Source: Blattamonas nauphoetae (lineage: Eukaryota > Preaxostyla > Oxymonadida). Taken from it: a DNA stretch of 64,000 nucleotides. A program made the position numbers and the translations under genes. The notes under the pieces are model-generated. The model had not been told where the DNA came from, made no database searches, and worked only from the letters and a program-made list of their open reading frames with translations. Location: assembly GCA_033064195.1 (NCBI GenBank), contig JARBJD010000005.1:496001-560000 (forward strand), written 5' to 3'. This document shows, in pieces, positions 54,001-61,593 of the stretch (positions are counted from its first letter, which is position 1; every line of letters begins with the position of its first letter).

Positions 54001-56106
54001 TGTCGAGCTGTTTCTGTCCCATCCACTCCCAACAAACTCAACTGACAACAACAGCGACGAAACAGATTCTGAGAATCGTCCAACTCCAACATTCACTTTA
54101 TTCGATCCTGTTTTCGTCGTTTCTGATGAGGAGATCGCTGTGATCACGGTTGACATCGTTTTGCATGGTGTCGCTTCCAAACACTTCTCTCCATTTCCAT
54201 CCTCACTCATCCACCATTCACTCGCGGCAGTTGGCAGATATGTAGTTGTGGGATTCGGGAGGACAGTCTCTTCGTTTGTTACATTCCCATTCACAGTGTC
54301 CGTGTCATAGAAACCAATCCTCGGTTGAACGGACGTGGATGTGCAGCCGACCATCGAGTTCAGAATGATGTTCGCGTTTGATGCTGCCAGCCCAATGTCA
54401 TTCCCTCGAAAATGAGCGAGTGTGGGGTTGGTCGTTGAATATGTCTGATTGGCGTGGTTGTTCACAAAATGGACATCTTCAAGATTCGCCAAACGCGACC
54501 AAAACAGCATCATCGCTCCTCCTCGTCTCCCTGCAGTGTTGCTTTCGAAGAGGCAGTGAAACATGCGTGAATGGGAGAAAGTGAGGAACAAAGACCCCCC
54601 ACGATCACTTGCCGTGTTCTGCCTGAAAATGGAATGAGTGATGATGGCGACAGAACTGAGAGTCTCGTCGTACAGACATGCACCGAGTCCAGTGATGGCC
54701 TGTTTCTCAAAGATGCAATTGGTGATTGTGGTAAACGCGATGGACGACGAGAAGAGGAGTGTTCTGGCGCCTGTTGACGTTGATGAAGAGGTGAAGTTGC
54801 TGGAAATGAAGTGGGTATTGGGAGAGGAAGTGAAGATGAATTGACTGCTTGATGAAACAACACTATCTGAGCGAGAGAATGTTACGCTGCTCGTGTCAAA
54901 TATGAAAAGGGGAAACACTTCTTTTTGAGCAGTGATGTTCATGACTCCAACATGTCTCGTTCCAACCACAATTGTGAACGAGCATCCAATAAACCTCAAC
55001 GAACCAGAAAGTTCTGTGTATTCAATGATGTTGAAATGTGATATTGGCTTCGTCGATGTGAAGTGGCAGTTCTCGAAGCGTTGAGCAGTTTGCTGTGAAG
55101 AGAATTGAGTGCGTTCAGATGCAGATTGCACAGAAAAGCTGAACGATTCTGCATTTTGTGGGTGATCATTCACATTTGAGCATTCGGTGAAGGTCGAGTT
55201 GAGAGAAAGGAGCGAGAGAGATGATCCAAGTCGAGGAACCACTGTCCCATAAAGATTATTCTCAACTTCTCGAAGATCATTTCCAATCATACGGTCTGAA
55301 TCGTGGAAATGAGAGGATGAATGGGAGGAGGTTATGGAAGTGATGTTCGAGAGATGAATCGAAGCCATCGTGTTTTGCACAGAAATAGATTCTGAAATCG
55401 GATCAGTGGAACAGCAAAGGCCTTCAAAATCACCAAAAACACAAGAATGGTGTGAAAAGTCACATATCGTGATTTCAACAGAGAGAGGATTCCCTTTTTC
55501 ATTCACGAGCGACGAAAGGGCTGGAAGAACCGAATTGCAACTCTTCACAGCACAATCGGATATAACCAAAGATGTTGAAGAGCTTCCAAAAGGCGACGAG
55601 GAAATACAAAACGGAGGTGTGGAGGAAGAGAGAACAAAAGTTGATTCACGAAAAGAAACAGTGGAATGGGTGATATGTGCACAAATCGGGAGGGCATCGT
55701 TTCCAACGCGGGATTTGTGCGTGTTTGGTGAAATCACAGATTGATCAGGCATATCAAAAGTAATTAACGACAGAAACATTGACGAGTTCGAAATCACGAA
55801 CATTGAAGTACAACGAGGTGAGAGAGAAATCTGGTTGGAAGGTGTGTGTGAGTGAGGAGGGTCAACGAGAAAAACAGTTCCATAAGAGCCGAGAATAGAG
55901 AGTTCTCTCGATTCAATGGTTTGATCGATTCCCCAAAACTCTCCGACTGGGAACTGGATGATTTGATCATTGTTGCGGTCGATGGTCGCTTGATGTTCTG
56001 GAATTTTGATCATTTCAGAGATGTATCTCTTCTGAAGGGGTGGAGAGTCATCTTCAGAACAAATCATGGTTTGGAGGACCCAGAACGTGATGGGGAAGAA
56101 GCCCAT
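45091..56106 (-). CDS. 3671-residue receptor-like protein: Cys-module ectodomain, membrane span, pseudokinase
   Basis: One frame without introns from ATG 56106. It starts with a signal peptide (MGFFPITFWVLQTMICS). The ectodomain is Ser/Thr-rich with beta-strand repeats of pectin-lyase type. A module start of the kind acidic stretch, CG, four to six residues, PC or SC, then T/S-V recurs near residues 645, 1289, 1584, 1839, 2119, 2365, 2640 and 2914; the last seven are about 245-300 residues apart. Examples are SKCGLSLLPCHSVEHGF and TKCGHFHLFCRTVEFGL. A single membrane span, IPIVIGVVVTLFVIVLIVIF, is near 3339, followed by a Cys/Arg/Lys stop-transfer. The cytoplasmic part (about 3420-3650) is kinase-like: LTSHWVLFD replaces the HRD loop, RWVPPEV the APE, then FRLGLVLWEIETGLVPFG and NCLQLDPVKRPTLAMISEHF. 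Catalytic residues are missing. Likely an adhesion or sensing receptor. A broken duplicate lies at 57.8-64 kb. Confidence 0.88.
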   Translation of the reverse strand: MGFFPITFWVLQTMICSEDDSPPLQKRYISEMIKIPEHQATIDRNNDQIIQFPVGEFWGIDQTIESRELSILGSYGTVFLVDPPHSHTPSNQISLSPRCTSMFVISNSSMFLSLITFDMPDQSVISPNTHKSRVGNDALPICAHITHSTVSFRESTFVLSSSTPPFCISSSPFGSSSTSLVISDCAVKSCNSVLPALSSLVNEKGNPLSVEITICDFSHHSCVFGDFEGLCCSTDPISESISVQNTMASIHLSNITSITSSHSSSHFHDSDRMIGNDLREVENNLYGTVVPRLGSSLSLLSLNSTFTECSNVNDHPQNAESFSFSVQSASERTQFSSQQTAQRFENCHFTSTKPISHFNIIEYTELSGSLRFIGCSFTIVVGTRHVGVMNITAQKEVFPLFIFDTSSVTFSRSDSVVSSSSQFIFTSSPNTHFISSNFTSSSTSTGARTLLFSSSIAFTTITNCIFEKQAITGLGACLYDETLSSVAIITHSIFRQNTASDRGGSLFLTFSHSRMFHCLFESNTAGRRGGAMMLFWSRLANLEDVHFVNNHANQTYSTTNPTLAHFRGNDIGLAASNANIILNSMVGCTSTSVQPRIGFYDTDTVNGNVTNEETVLPNPTTTYLPTAASEWWMSEDGNGEKCLEATPCKTMSTVITAISSSETTKTGSNKVNVGVGRFSESVSSLLLSVEFVGSGWDRNSSTFTIVELSLTVDGNANFSLTSLSLLPLSADSPILGMESPTANVRLANVWIEGITSHNTDLFSFSSGSATFHLCVLNTITLTSLSAISLTGSCSLTMTRCWVMEMKRERGNGGSVIDSSTSRTVSISDSDFARCVSSGCSGCLSFSSSGSSSAVKLSSVYFSDNVGNQTDQPGITTFASDLSFSGFDTKQISTSTVQSISSQPHCLINASNSSFDSIPLSFSDFGITFPISPRFHRGTPLSRFSSLKDLFMDLQAKNEVEISMTTTIQQPLQHVVFLSKKITLRYPPVLLDLKTDEAITLLDSSYFRFLSLELTIPTSINTIPFVLESSSAQLVFWSGSIIFSELSHSEAFIRNTGGTLTFIQMTITPGLHFEGHSFIESVGGSFSSSSTLFDSFSSSSDGAVLNGKGTTVTSSLSSFVNCSARNGGAVAVELSGASYLRVVHESTSKYNVTITECMAIGEGSRTDPKGKGGAIFVNGTSTSAKPIQLSTSTANDARFEGNFASSGNDIFVSRSVFGGKSLESISGFGGGSHSEDFRIVVEGLDSDEKEKDLVQAKLLPSPKLSVNGSVKNDFGVVSGVDSDACKWTSSFCATLGFGVQFLTQRYLNGSSIPQTIQFVHNMTYTEKKIEIGDQDVTVVGTTSKDLSKSTISRSLVLIDSSISSGSFLFSVKDSGKLRVMNLDINCDPSSGVFDLTSTGTSLWIEEIGLICSVGPTHSCSLIRTSSDPISMTKCVLNTTKGSSGSASFSSPILSCLSPSASISLSSTVFSSFRSSCVLVEMTTDEAIGMKSVSFVDCSRSDSPKDTLVLVSSSNLDLVVIPSLWEDSFTPTTSLTRFMAHNTNLLPSDEFYESSLLFYLLVPSESIVCGLLSDEASTHPRCGSDRLRCSSIDSAVDSAMKTSLRTILVKTEADLEDAVSVTTSLEIKSDTSTMREVNQVGSSLLEVDGLSAVLSLSSLAFSFSTSNTRLSFFIVKSGTLVLTSCQIGDATTPQTLSSSMTSLFSISSSGVLTLVSTTITNVHFNHPTSGSLVHLSLGTSLIIDDSSELSEIRSNGKGRIAFVESENLESTASLESFQNLKNMITIPSTGSFSDSEKNDFVGKEGTIEESLLWHWFPHTASNSTVVVSSSGEDHSKCGLSLLPCHSVEHGFDSLKNSNSSLVLENDDSLSSQLTTKQTSQTISSQTSRHTLTVKSSGSFSVSAETSLGLLSLSFGSTATSSSVSFVTVASGASLIVSDCSFSSFSSLVSGSVVSGRIISGQKVEIGESEKETLFTSCSSLVDGGGMNVEVGGTGSLVISNSKFEDCSAVRGGSIFLTLTRQDEQTSWSFDVSGSSFVSSSSSSNTDMVGTNIFVSGSFFESSIETYRFPEVSKTSDPNWFWGVDSSSGVNSSLLVYLVPIEDEVVVDGIGGSEIGLCGHFGVSCSSIEKGLARTVPKDSSVTLFIRNTTSLTTPLTVSKFRLTFTGESSPQEVPVSSNGCFRLETRQLSLALIDFVSSVLSSSTSFVSVSSGASLAISSCSFNSFASSCSGSVLSATISASSSLSIDSCSFITCTSTKSSGSGVLDISLSLSATFTLSGSTVIDSCISPSADSDFIVIRHPSLTKDIIKSSLTLDWLKDSSTIRSFVGKEGTHPNVVPLFLYFSNLGSEGHVNGLSSDVSVCGFAEYPCQTLPSLWTRLADCSSVVVILDGDITHREEMILNKPLSVVGHFHKFEVGGIASEERKEGLFTITEVVSFSQTELCISSTFEHPHLFDVVDESLNLDGCTVSQTGTNTLGGSVIRVGEGASLVIAKSLFSSIKSSDELGGVVVGTVTDGATFKLDNNTFKWCECSGKANCVWMELKNESSTPTFDYSMTELIFEPSSSNSETMEMNVFVVGNGLDSLITESKWEGTVDKWNEWSVWVWDRQTGVNSSLLPYLIPISESVEVDGSGWEFTKCGHFHLFCRTVEFGLDRMESASIDWMKIVDSVSVENEIKLNGTLSFSGMKSSSSMIFSNDGSLILSKVGEVKTSLTLTSLVFSFSSRRSQDPLISSSDSTLIFTSCSFSAVHALLSPLIEMNEGLLKMEEVNASDIETSCALIGTLSGVEIVGCCFESIHRSSNGPTVLSASLSSDHAVRVTSTRFLDCLSNGVTWWVFLSGEEGGVEKESDWEGTFNLSSPRTGVQISRARVVGGEDEVEEMVGYSLIYEFYPRSSEMIVSTTEMSEDHVLCGNMKVACKTVDGGFSLTKERSIVIVGNGSLENEMVVDGIDVSVCGYREAGRLLVVFGGQIVNGENDELDSVSISSLSIDLDGSSLGCESGVFENLGGSLELSKLNISCSCSKNCSLVRLSKGRLSISHTRISSIVSSSPLLFLSSFSSADLSNLTISNWVGSTLLSGVNGESNISISSSLFHGMEGDERANSDDVCLWESGLLSFENCSADIHSSEFSHLRDGALFVSGGSVSISTSAFQDNSAKNSDFPSAHRNIRCENGSSVTIESLNGGDGFKEGSSAWISASDCSIRTQQVNADSPLFIPTLSPEKCSSVKAKKAGIFTISLVGTELIPCSLFLEVFSKGNESDTAVINLASAHTTHWNETQINLTLSLKSDLSSLEEENEWRGRLKSGNGQTTSDFLVKVTSTMEKKAEAREAMKTMIPIVIGVVVTLFVIVLIVIFLCCRRHKKENGKKNTEQEAEELDDTEVKLEEIGDNEFRPSANVIKANSALVTLSDNQTDSTETEERKEHEFSVPDLEREEGQDTDGQAVRAMCIRQGKMSEETIIVRESLYTRLHRHHLVATPTAIDKTAVKQQITRGLARLASERPTSEILSKLTSHWVLFDANGDICFRFDAPKSDGVSVSLGNQQIQQKGTVDEQEEKRISDEQRWVPPEVADGKEIVDVCHGTVFRLGLVLWEIETGLVPFGEVDGINAQRQLGSGIVLRMDRIEMGMAELITNCLQLDPVKRPTLAMISEHFNGKMKNNPIDKEKQSNGHTHILTQ

Positions 56107-56738
56107 TTCGATCAGTTTGACCTTGATTCGCCACTAATGATGGATCCCTTAATTCTGTGACTCTCTCACCATCTCATCAAATTTTCTCACTTAACCGTCA
56201 AACACCTGTTTTGCGATGATCTTGATGCAACTTGCTCCAATGATGAGCATTTCAACAAACACAGATCCGTGCGTATCCAATTAGGTCCTTTTGTTTGTTC
56301 AAAGCTACGTTCGGATTGGACAGTTGGATACGCCACCAATCAAATCATGTCCATGATACATCAATTCATTTCCAATATGAGCAATTTTCCGGCAGTAAGA
56401 GAATTTCAAACGTAAGACCACAAATTTAGATGTTATATCCTTTCTTTTCATGATGCTGTCACGATTCGGGTTGAAGTGACAGATCTTTGCCGTTGATCAC
56501 CAGTCTGGACTAGAAAACACAAGTTTCATGATGGAATTCATGAGAAACAAGGGAATTCTCCCTGCTGAAATGATGACTTGTCGTTTTCAGAAAAGGGCGA
56601 TTGTGTTCTAAAATTGTGGGAATTCCAAGCGGAAAATTCTGGGTGAATGAAAATCATGTTTATGGGCAGAATTTGTGGGCATAAAGAGAGTCAAAAATCC
56701 TGTTTCTTTAACACTTGTTTATCACTCACAATCAAAAC
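56107..56738. other. divergent intergenic region
   Basis: Separates the divergently transcribed receptor and histone H4 genes. It should hold both promoters. No TATA box or other element could be named with confidence. Confidence 0.5.
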
Positions 56739-57059
56739 ATGTCTGGACGTGGCAAAGGAGGCAAAGGAGGAAAGGGTATCGGAAAGGCTGGCGTGAAGTC
56801 AACTTACAACAAAATTCGTGAAAATATTCAAGGCATCACCAAGCCTGCTATTCGCCGTCTTGCTCGTCGAGGAGGAGTGAAGCGCATCTCAAACCTGATC
56901 TACGACGAAACACGTGTGATTCTGAAGATGTTCCTGGAGAGCATTGTTCGCGACGCTGTGACGTACACCGAGCACGCCCGCAGGAAGACAGTGACAGCGA
57001 TGGACATTGTCTACTCACTGAAACGCCAAGGCAGAACCCTCTATGGCTTTGGAGCATAA
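56739..57059 (+). CDS. histone H4 with divergent N-terminal tail
   Basis: A 106-residue frame from the ATG at 56739 (the upstream in-frame TTG is ignored). The histone fold is highly conserved: [20 protein letters not shown], then [20 protein letters not shown] and [14 protein letters not shown]4 pairs with H3 in the nucleosome core. The tail is unusual: [17 protein letters not shown] has three extra residues, and the basic patch KRHRK (residues 16-20 of standard H4) reads KSTYN, so H4 Lys20 and most of the patch are lost while the Lys16 equivalent stays. Other changes are conservative (GLIYEE to NLIYDE, VLKVFLENV to ILKMFLESI). There is no intron. Only one copy of H4 is seen and no other histone gene lies beside it. 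Confidence 0.97.
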   Translation: MSGRGKGGKGGKGIGKAGVKSTYNKIRENIQGITKPAIRRLARRGGVKRISNLIYDETRVILKMFLESIVRDAVTYTEHARRKTVTAMDIVYSLKRQGRTLYGFGA

Positions 57060-57673
57060 ATCTTGTTTTGTTGTCTTGATTTTGACTCATTTCACTTCTT
57101 GATTCGCACTCGCCCGTTTTGCATTCAATCAGCTCGTCTTTAAAGGATTCTTAAGGTTGAGTCGGCAATGGTCTCGAAAATGAAGATACAAGAGAGAAAA
57201 TGCGGTTAATCAAGGTCAAATCTTGATCAAACCATTGTTATTTCAAGAAGTCTGACGACCCAATCCTTTCAATTATCACATCTGTACATAGATATCTTGA
57301 TCAAGAAGACATTCATATCCTCTTGAACAGAAGAACCGAGCGTTTAGCCAGACAATCTTTGAACGGCACGAATGGACTTTCTGGGCCAAAGGTGATCGAG
57401 GGGTGTTGTGACTTTAGTGTTCAACTAGGCTATTCTCTCGTAATAATGTGACAGATAAAGTTGAAAACGGGTATTCGTTTCAAAATGTTGAGAATACTGT
57501 CGAGATCGTCTCAGAGAATGTCACTGTCATCCTATCATGTTTGATGAGGTCGATCGGCGAACTATATCACTTCATCTTGACGCTATCTTGAATCATTTCA
57601 ACATTATGACTGGTATTTTCACAATTTTTTTTCAAAATATATCGATTGATCATGATTTATCGTGAAGTGAGAA
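57060..57673. other. intergenic, nothing recognised
   Basis: About 600 bp downstream of histone H4, AT-rich, with no coding signal. Its right end abuts the second copy of the tRNA-like repeat. No typical histone stem-loop was recognised just after the stop. Confidence 0.45.
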
Positions 57674-57847
57674 TCTATGGCCGTTCTCCCTTCAAGACAC
57701 CGATTTTTTGGAAGTGAACGTGCGGCTCGTTTGGCCTAGCGGTAGCCAACCCCTCTGTCGACTGTTGTGCTCGGGGTTCGACTCCCGCCGAGCACAACTT
57801 TTTTGCCACTACTTAGAGTTTTTTGGCCCAGAAACTCCACCCTTGCC
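57674..57847 (+). repeat. tRNA-like dispersed repeat (SINE candidate), copy B
   Basis: Second copy of the repeat at 28301-28473. It has the A-box-like TTGGCCTAGCGG, a D-arm that pairs perfectly here (TTGGC/GCCAA), the B-box-like GGTTCGACTCC, the GTGCTCGG/CCGAGCAC hairpin, and a six-T run at 57799-57804. It ends within a few bases of the truncated end of the receptor-gene duplicate. Confidence 0.65.
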
Positions 57848-59522
57848 CTTTGAACGTCGCGCCAAACTTTGATGTTGATTCGTGGACAATTTGGAGATAA
57901 CTCGCTCCACTCAGCTCGATCGCAAGTGCTCCTCCATTTCTGGCAGAGCAATTCACAAACGACGACAACGAACTTGTTACTGCTGTTCCCTTCCCGTTCA
58001 GAATAGCTCCATCCGATGATGACGAAAATGAATCGAACAGTGTCGATGATGAGGAGAAACTACCGCCAACACTTTCGATGAATGAATGACCTTCGAAGTG
58101 GAGATTCTTTGTGACTGTCATGACAACAAAAGTGATTGCCCCATTCTTGTTCCGGATGAAGGCTTCGGAATGGGACAGATCTGAAAAAGTGATCGATCCA
58201 CTCCAGAATTGCAGTTGAGCAGACGGACTGTTGAGGATGAACGGAGGTGCCATGATTGAATTGGGAACTGTAAGAGTTATGTAATTAAATCTAAAAAACG
58301 ATGAGTCGAGAAGAGTGATGGCTCCTTCGTTTTGGAGGTCGATAATAATTGGAGGATATGTGATTGTGATTTTCTTTGTGACAAACGACATCTGATGAAG
58401 AGGTTGGGCATGTATTACCCCTGTAGGTAAAAAGAACCCTGTAGGTAATCGGAACCCTGTAGGGTGTGAAGTGGAAGCCTGTAGGTAATGAATGGAACCC
58501 TGTAGGGTGTTTTGGAACTCTGTAGGGTAGGACTGGAAACACTGTTCTCCACTCATTTCGCTCCACAAAACATACTCGAGACCAACACAAGAATCAAACT
58601 TCTTCGAAATTGCCACTTTCAATCAAACACTGAATTTCTCACTTTGATTGCATTATTCCTTTCATATTCTCATTTTTACGCACATCATCATCAATTTTCA
58701 ACTCTATTTTTTTGCTAAAAATCATTTTTTGTCGTGATCCTTGATCAAGACCACAACAACAAAGTTTGAGATTGTGGACTCAAAAGGAGACTAAGGTCAC
58801 TAATTCATTTTCATTTCACAAATATTCACCTTTTCTCTTCCTCTACTCTTGGCCTGTTAAGCTGTGTCCAGTCGAGGTGGCAATGTCCAGTCCAATGTCC
58901 AGTCTCCTATTTAGGAGCCGAGGGAGTTCAAAAAACCGGGCAATGGGTGAAATCCAAGTCATTGCAACAAAATGACTCGAAACTACAAGGGAAGGTGTTC
59001 TGTGGGCAGATTAGAGATATTTCAGCAGATTGAGGTCAATTGTGTCCGGAGAACTTTATTATCGGATGGAAATGGGATGATCATTCCAAACCACATCCTT
59101 TTCTCCGCGAATTATCAATTCTACAAACATATTCTTGCAGCAATGATCTCAAAGATGGAATAATTGACACAAGGCAAAACAGTGTGATTAGTGACGAATT
59201 AAGTGAAAAGAAGACAAAAGATACGGCAGCCGACCTTCAGCTTGTTGTGATTCTTCTGAATTTCCTTCGACGATTGGCTCAGTCTATTTTAGGGCTGGTT
59301 GAGATCTTACAAACATCAACAGCGCGTCTATGTATGACCAAAAAAGAGGAGGTGAGACCGTTAACAAGTGTGATCATGATTTAGTGGGAGTTCTTGAGGA
59401 AAGCGATTGTGAAGAATTCCCGGTTGAAGAAGCTGTGTTCAACGACGTTGACTTCGTTGGAGCATTGTCGTGTGGGGGGAAATGTTGAATTCTGGAGGTT
59501 AAGGAGAAAAAGAGAAGAAGGA

Positions 59523-59970
59523 TCAATGTGGAGAATGTGAAAGAGTATGAAGAACGGAGATATCTCTTGAGAGGACAATGAAGATGAGATGAAATTTCTG
59601 GGAATTCATTCTGACAAACCTTGAATCGATGATAAATTCTTCTCTTCCATTGTTTTCGTAAAGTATTTCATTGTCCTGAATTTTCGGTTCTTCTTTCTTC
59701 TCGACTTGTTTTGTTGATTCCTTATTTTCTTCACCGATTGATTCGGCCATCGTTTGATCAGTTAGAGTTACAACAAGTGCAACAGTGTGTTCTTGTTCAA
59801 TCTTGTTCTGGCTGGGTTCTGGAGACTTCACTTCCTTTGGAATCACAACTGTCTTCGAATCTTTCTTCTCAACATCTGATTCCATATTCCTAGCTACCAT
59901 CTCCTCTGATTCTTGCCTCTTCGCCTCGGCCTGTTTCGCGATCTGTTCAAATCTCCCCTTAACTCCCGAT
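59523..59970 (-). other. Lys/Glu-rich open frame inside the 3476-bp element
   Basis: The frame is open from a possible splice acceptor at 59971 through KGRFEQIAKQAEAKRQ and MESDVEKKDSKTV to a stop at 59523. Composition is unlike a transposase and more like a piece of a host coiled-coil protein. It may be an exon carried by the element or a decayed element gene. A possible splice donor (AAG then GTTTGTC) lies near 59620. Confidence 0.35.
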
Positions 59971-60812
59971 CTATATGTCGAATGTGAAGATATGAATGAG
60001 GAGGGTCAAATACGATGAAAAAATGTCAAAAAAAATGAATAAGCAAGAGATGCAAACCGATGGCAACAGATCTCCCATCCTAGTGCATATTGGGGAACAA
60101 TATGCCCGTCGTCTTGGAGGTTCCCTTTGAAAATACTCTGAGTCCATTTTCTACCAATTCGATGACAGTTGTTCATTTCTTCTCAGAGGAGAAGACGTAC
60201 GACAGTTCGATCGTGTTGACTTTTCGCTTGTGGATGAATGAGCACACTGTTCCTGCAAGAGATGGAGAGAAAAAGTGAAGGAAGTGGCTAGAAATTGAAA
60301 ATAAAGAGAGAAAACACTATCAACGGCGACTCAAACTGTTCTGAGTTTGGTCACATCCAGGGGCAGCAAAATGCAGAGATGAAGGCACTACCTCGCTCAA
60401 ACAAAGTGATGAGGTCTAAGACTAATCAAAAAAGTGAGAGATGGGTGGTAATATCACACCAACATCGAAATGGAGACGCAACTGTGACCCTTTATAGATG
60501 TCGATTGGACATCCAGGACTGGATGTCCAATCGGACAGTCCATTTTTGCCGACTCTTTGAAAACTTCAAAAACGGTATGCACTAATTGAGAAGACATCAG
60601 AACAAAAGTATCAGCGAAATGTCCAATGACATCCAATGACGTCCAATGGTGGGTGGATCAAGCAACTCGTCACTAGAAGAAGAGTATCATCGGATTCTCA
60701 CCATTTCGCTGATTTTTAACAGACTATTCTCATTTTCAAGTGAAAGGAAACAAATATATGGAATGAGAGTAAAATGAACAGGATCAAAATTGAATATCCA
60801 ATCGAAGTCATA

Positions 60813-61593
60813 GTACCGTGATAAAGCCGCACATGTGCACAAAGCCGCACAAGAAGGTGTATAAATCCGCAAACGGTGGATCTACTGAATCATTCTTTTT
60901 TTCACATATTCTCCCCCAATTGCATGAGATAATCTCATTGTTTTTTCTTGTCACATTCGATCAATCAATCATTGTTCGTGGTTTGATCTCGCCCCAATTT
61001 TGACTTTTTTTGCACTTTTCATTTTCGATTGATTTCACTCCTCCCAGATTTAAATGTCAGCAACTGATTCAAAATGAACTTTTCACAAATATATCAGTCA
61101 TTCCGGCTTCCGGTATTTGGTTCTCATTTTTTTCAAGGAAAGGGTTGATCTCAATTTATCCGCGAATTTCAGAAAAATAAAAAAATAGAGCAGTGGGTGA
61201 CATTGATATGATCACACGAGATGGTTGTTTGTTCCTCAATTTCAATTTCTTCCTGCTGAAGACGGTATGGAGTCTGCTCAACTAGACTCAAGTTGAAATT
61301 ATGGATTAATCTCAATCTGAACCCATTAACGGTTGCTTTATTTTCATTTTAGCATCACTTGTTCAATAATTACTGGTCTTTCCTGCTGTTTGATTGAAGA
61401 ATGATAAAAAAAAATGGAATTGACAGCTCGGTCTGGTTGATCACCCCTTTCTCGTTTTTTTTAAGAACCAAATACCGGAAGCCGGAATGACTGATTAATG
61501 AGATTGAACTGTTTTGATTGTTCCTCTATCAGAGAGCGGATTTATACACCTTCATGTGCGGCTTTGTGCACATGTGCGGCTTTCTCACGGTAC
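60813..61593. mobile_element. 781-bp MITE with 58-bp terminal inverted repeats and TA target duplication
   Basis: Ends read GTACCGTGATAAAGCCGC and, inverted, GTACCGTGAGAAAGCCGC; over 58 bp only two positions differ. TA flanks both ends (60811-60812 and 61594-61595), the mark of Tc1/mariner or pogo mobilisation. The ends contain two copies of GCCGCAC separated by ATGTGCACAAA. No coding sequence. It sits inside the 3476-bp element, so it is younger than that element's insertion or travelled with it. Confidence 0.85.
61093..61495. repeat. 403-bp unit with perfect 32-bp inverted repeats, inside the MITE
   Basis: The 32 bp at 61093-61124, beginning ATCAGTCATTCCGGC, are found as an exact reverse complement at 61464-61495. 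No clear target duplication was resolved. It could be a second nested MITE or a long inner stem of the outer MITE. Confidence 0.75.

Noticed and set aside
34693-56106. Operon-like surface/ER gene cluster on the minus strand
   Set aside because: The genes are interrupted by plus-strand genes, have their own introns and wide spacers; co-transcription is not supported.
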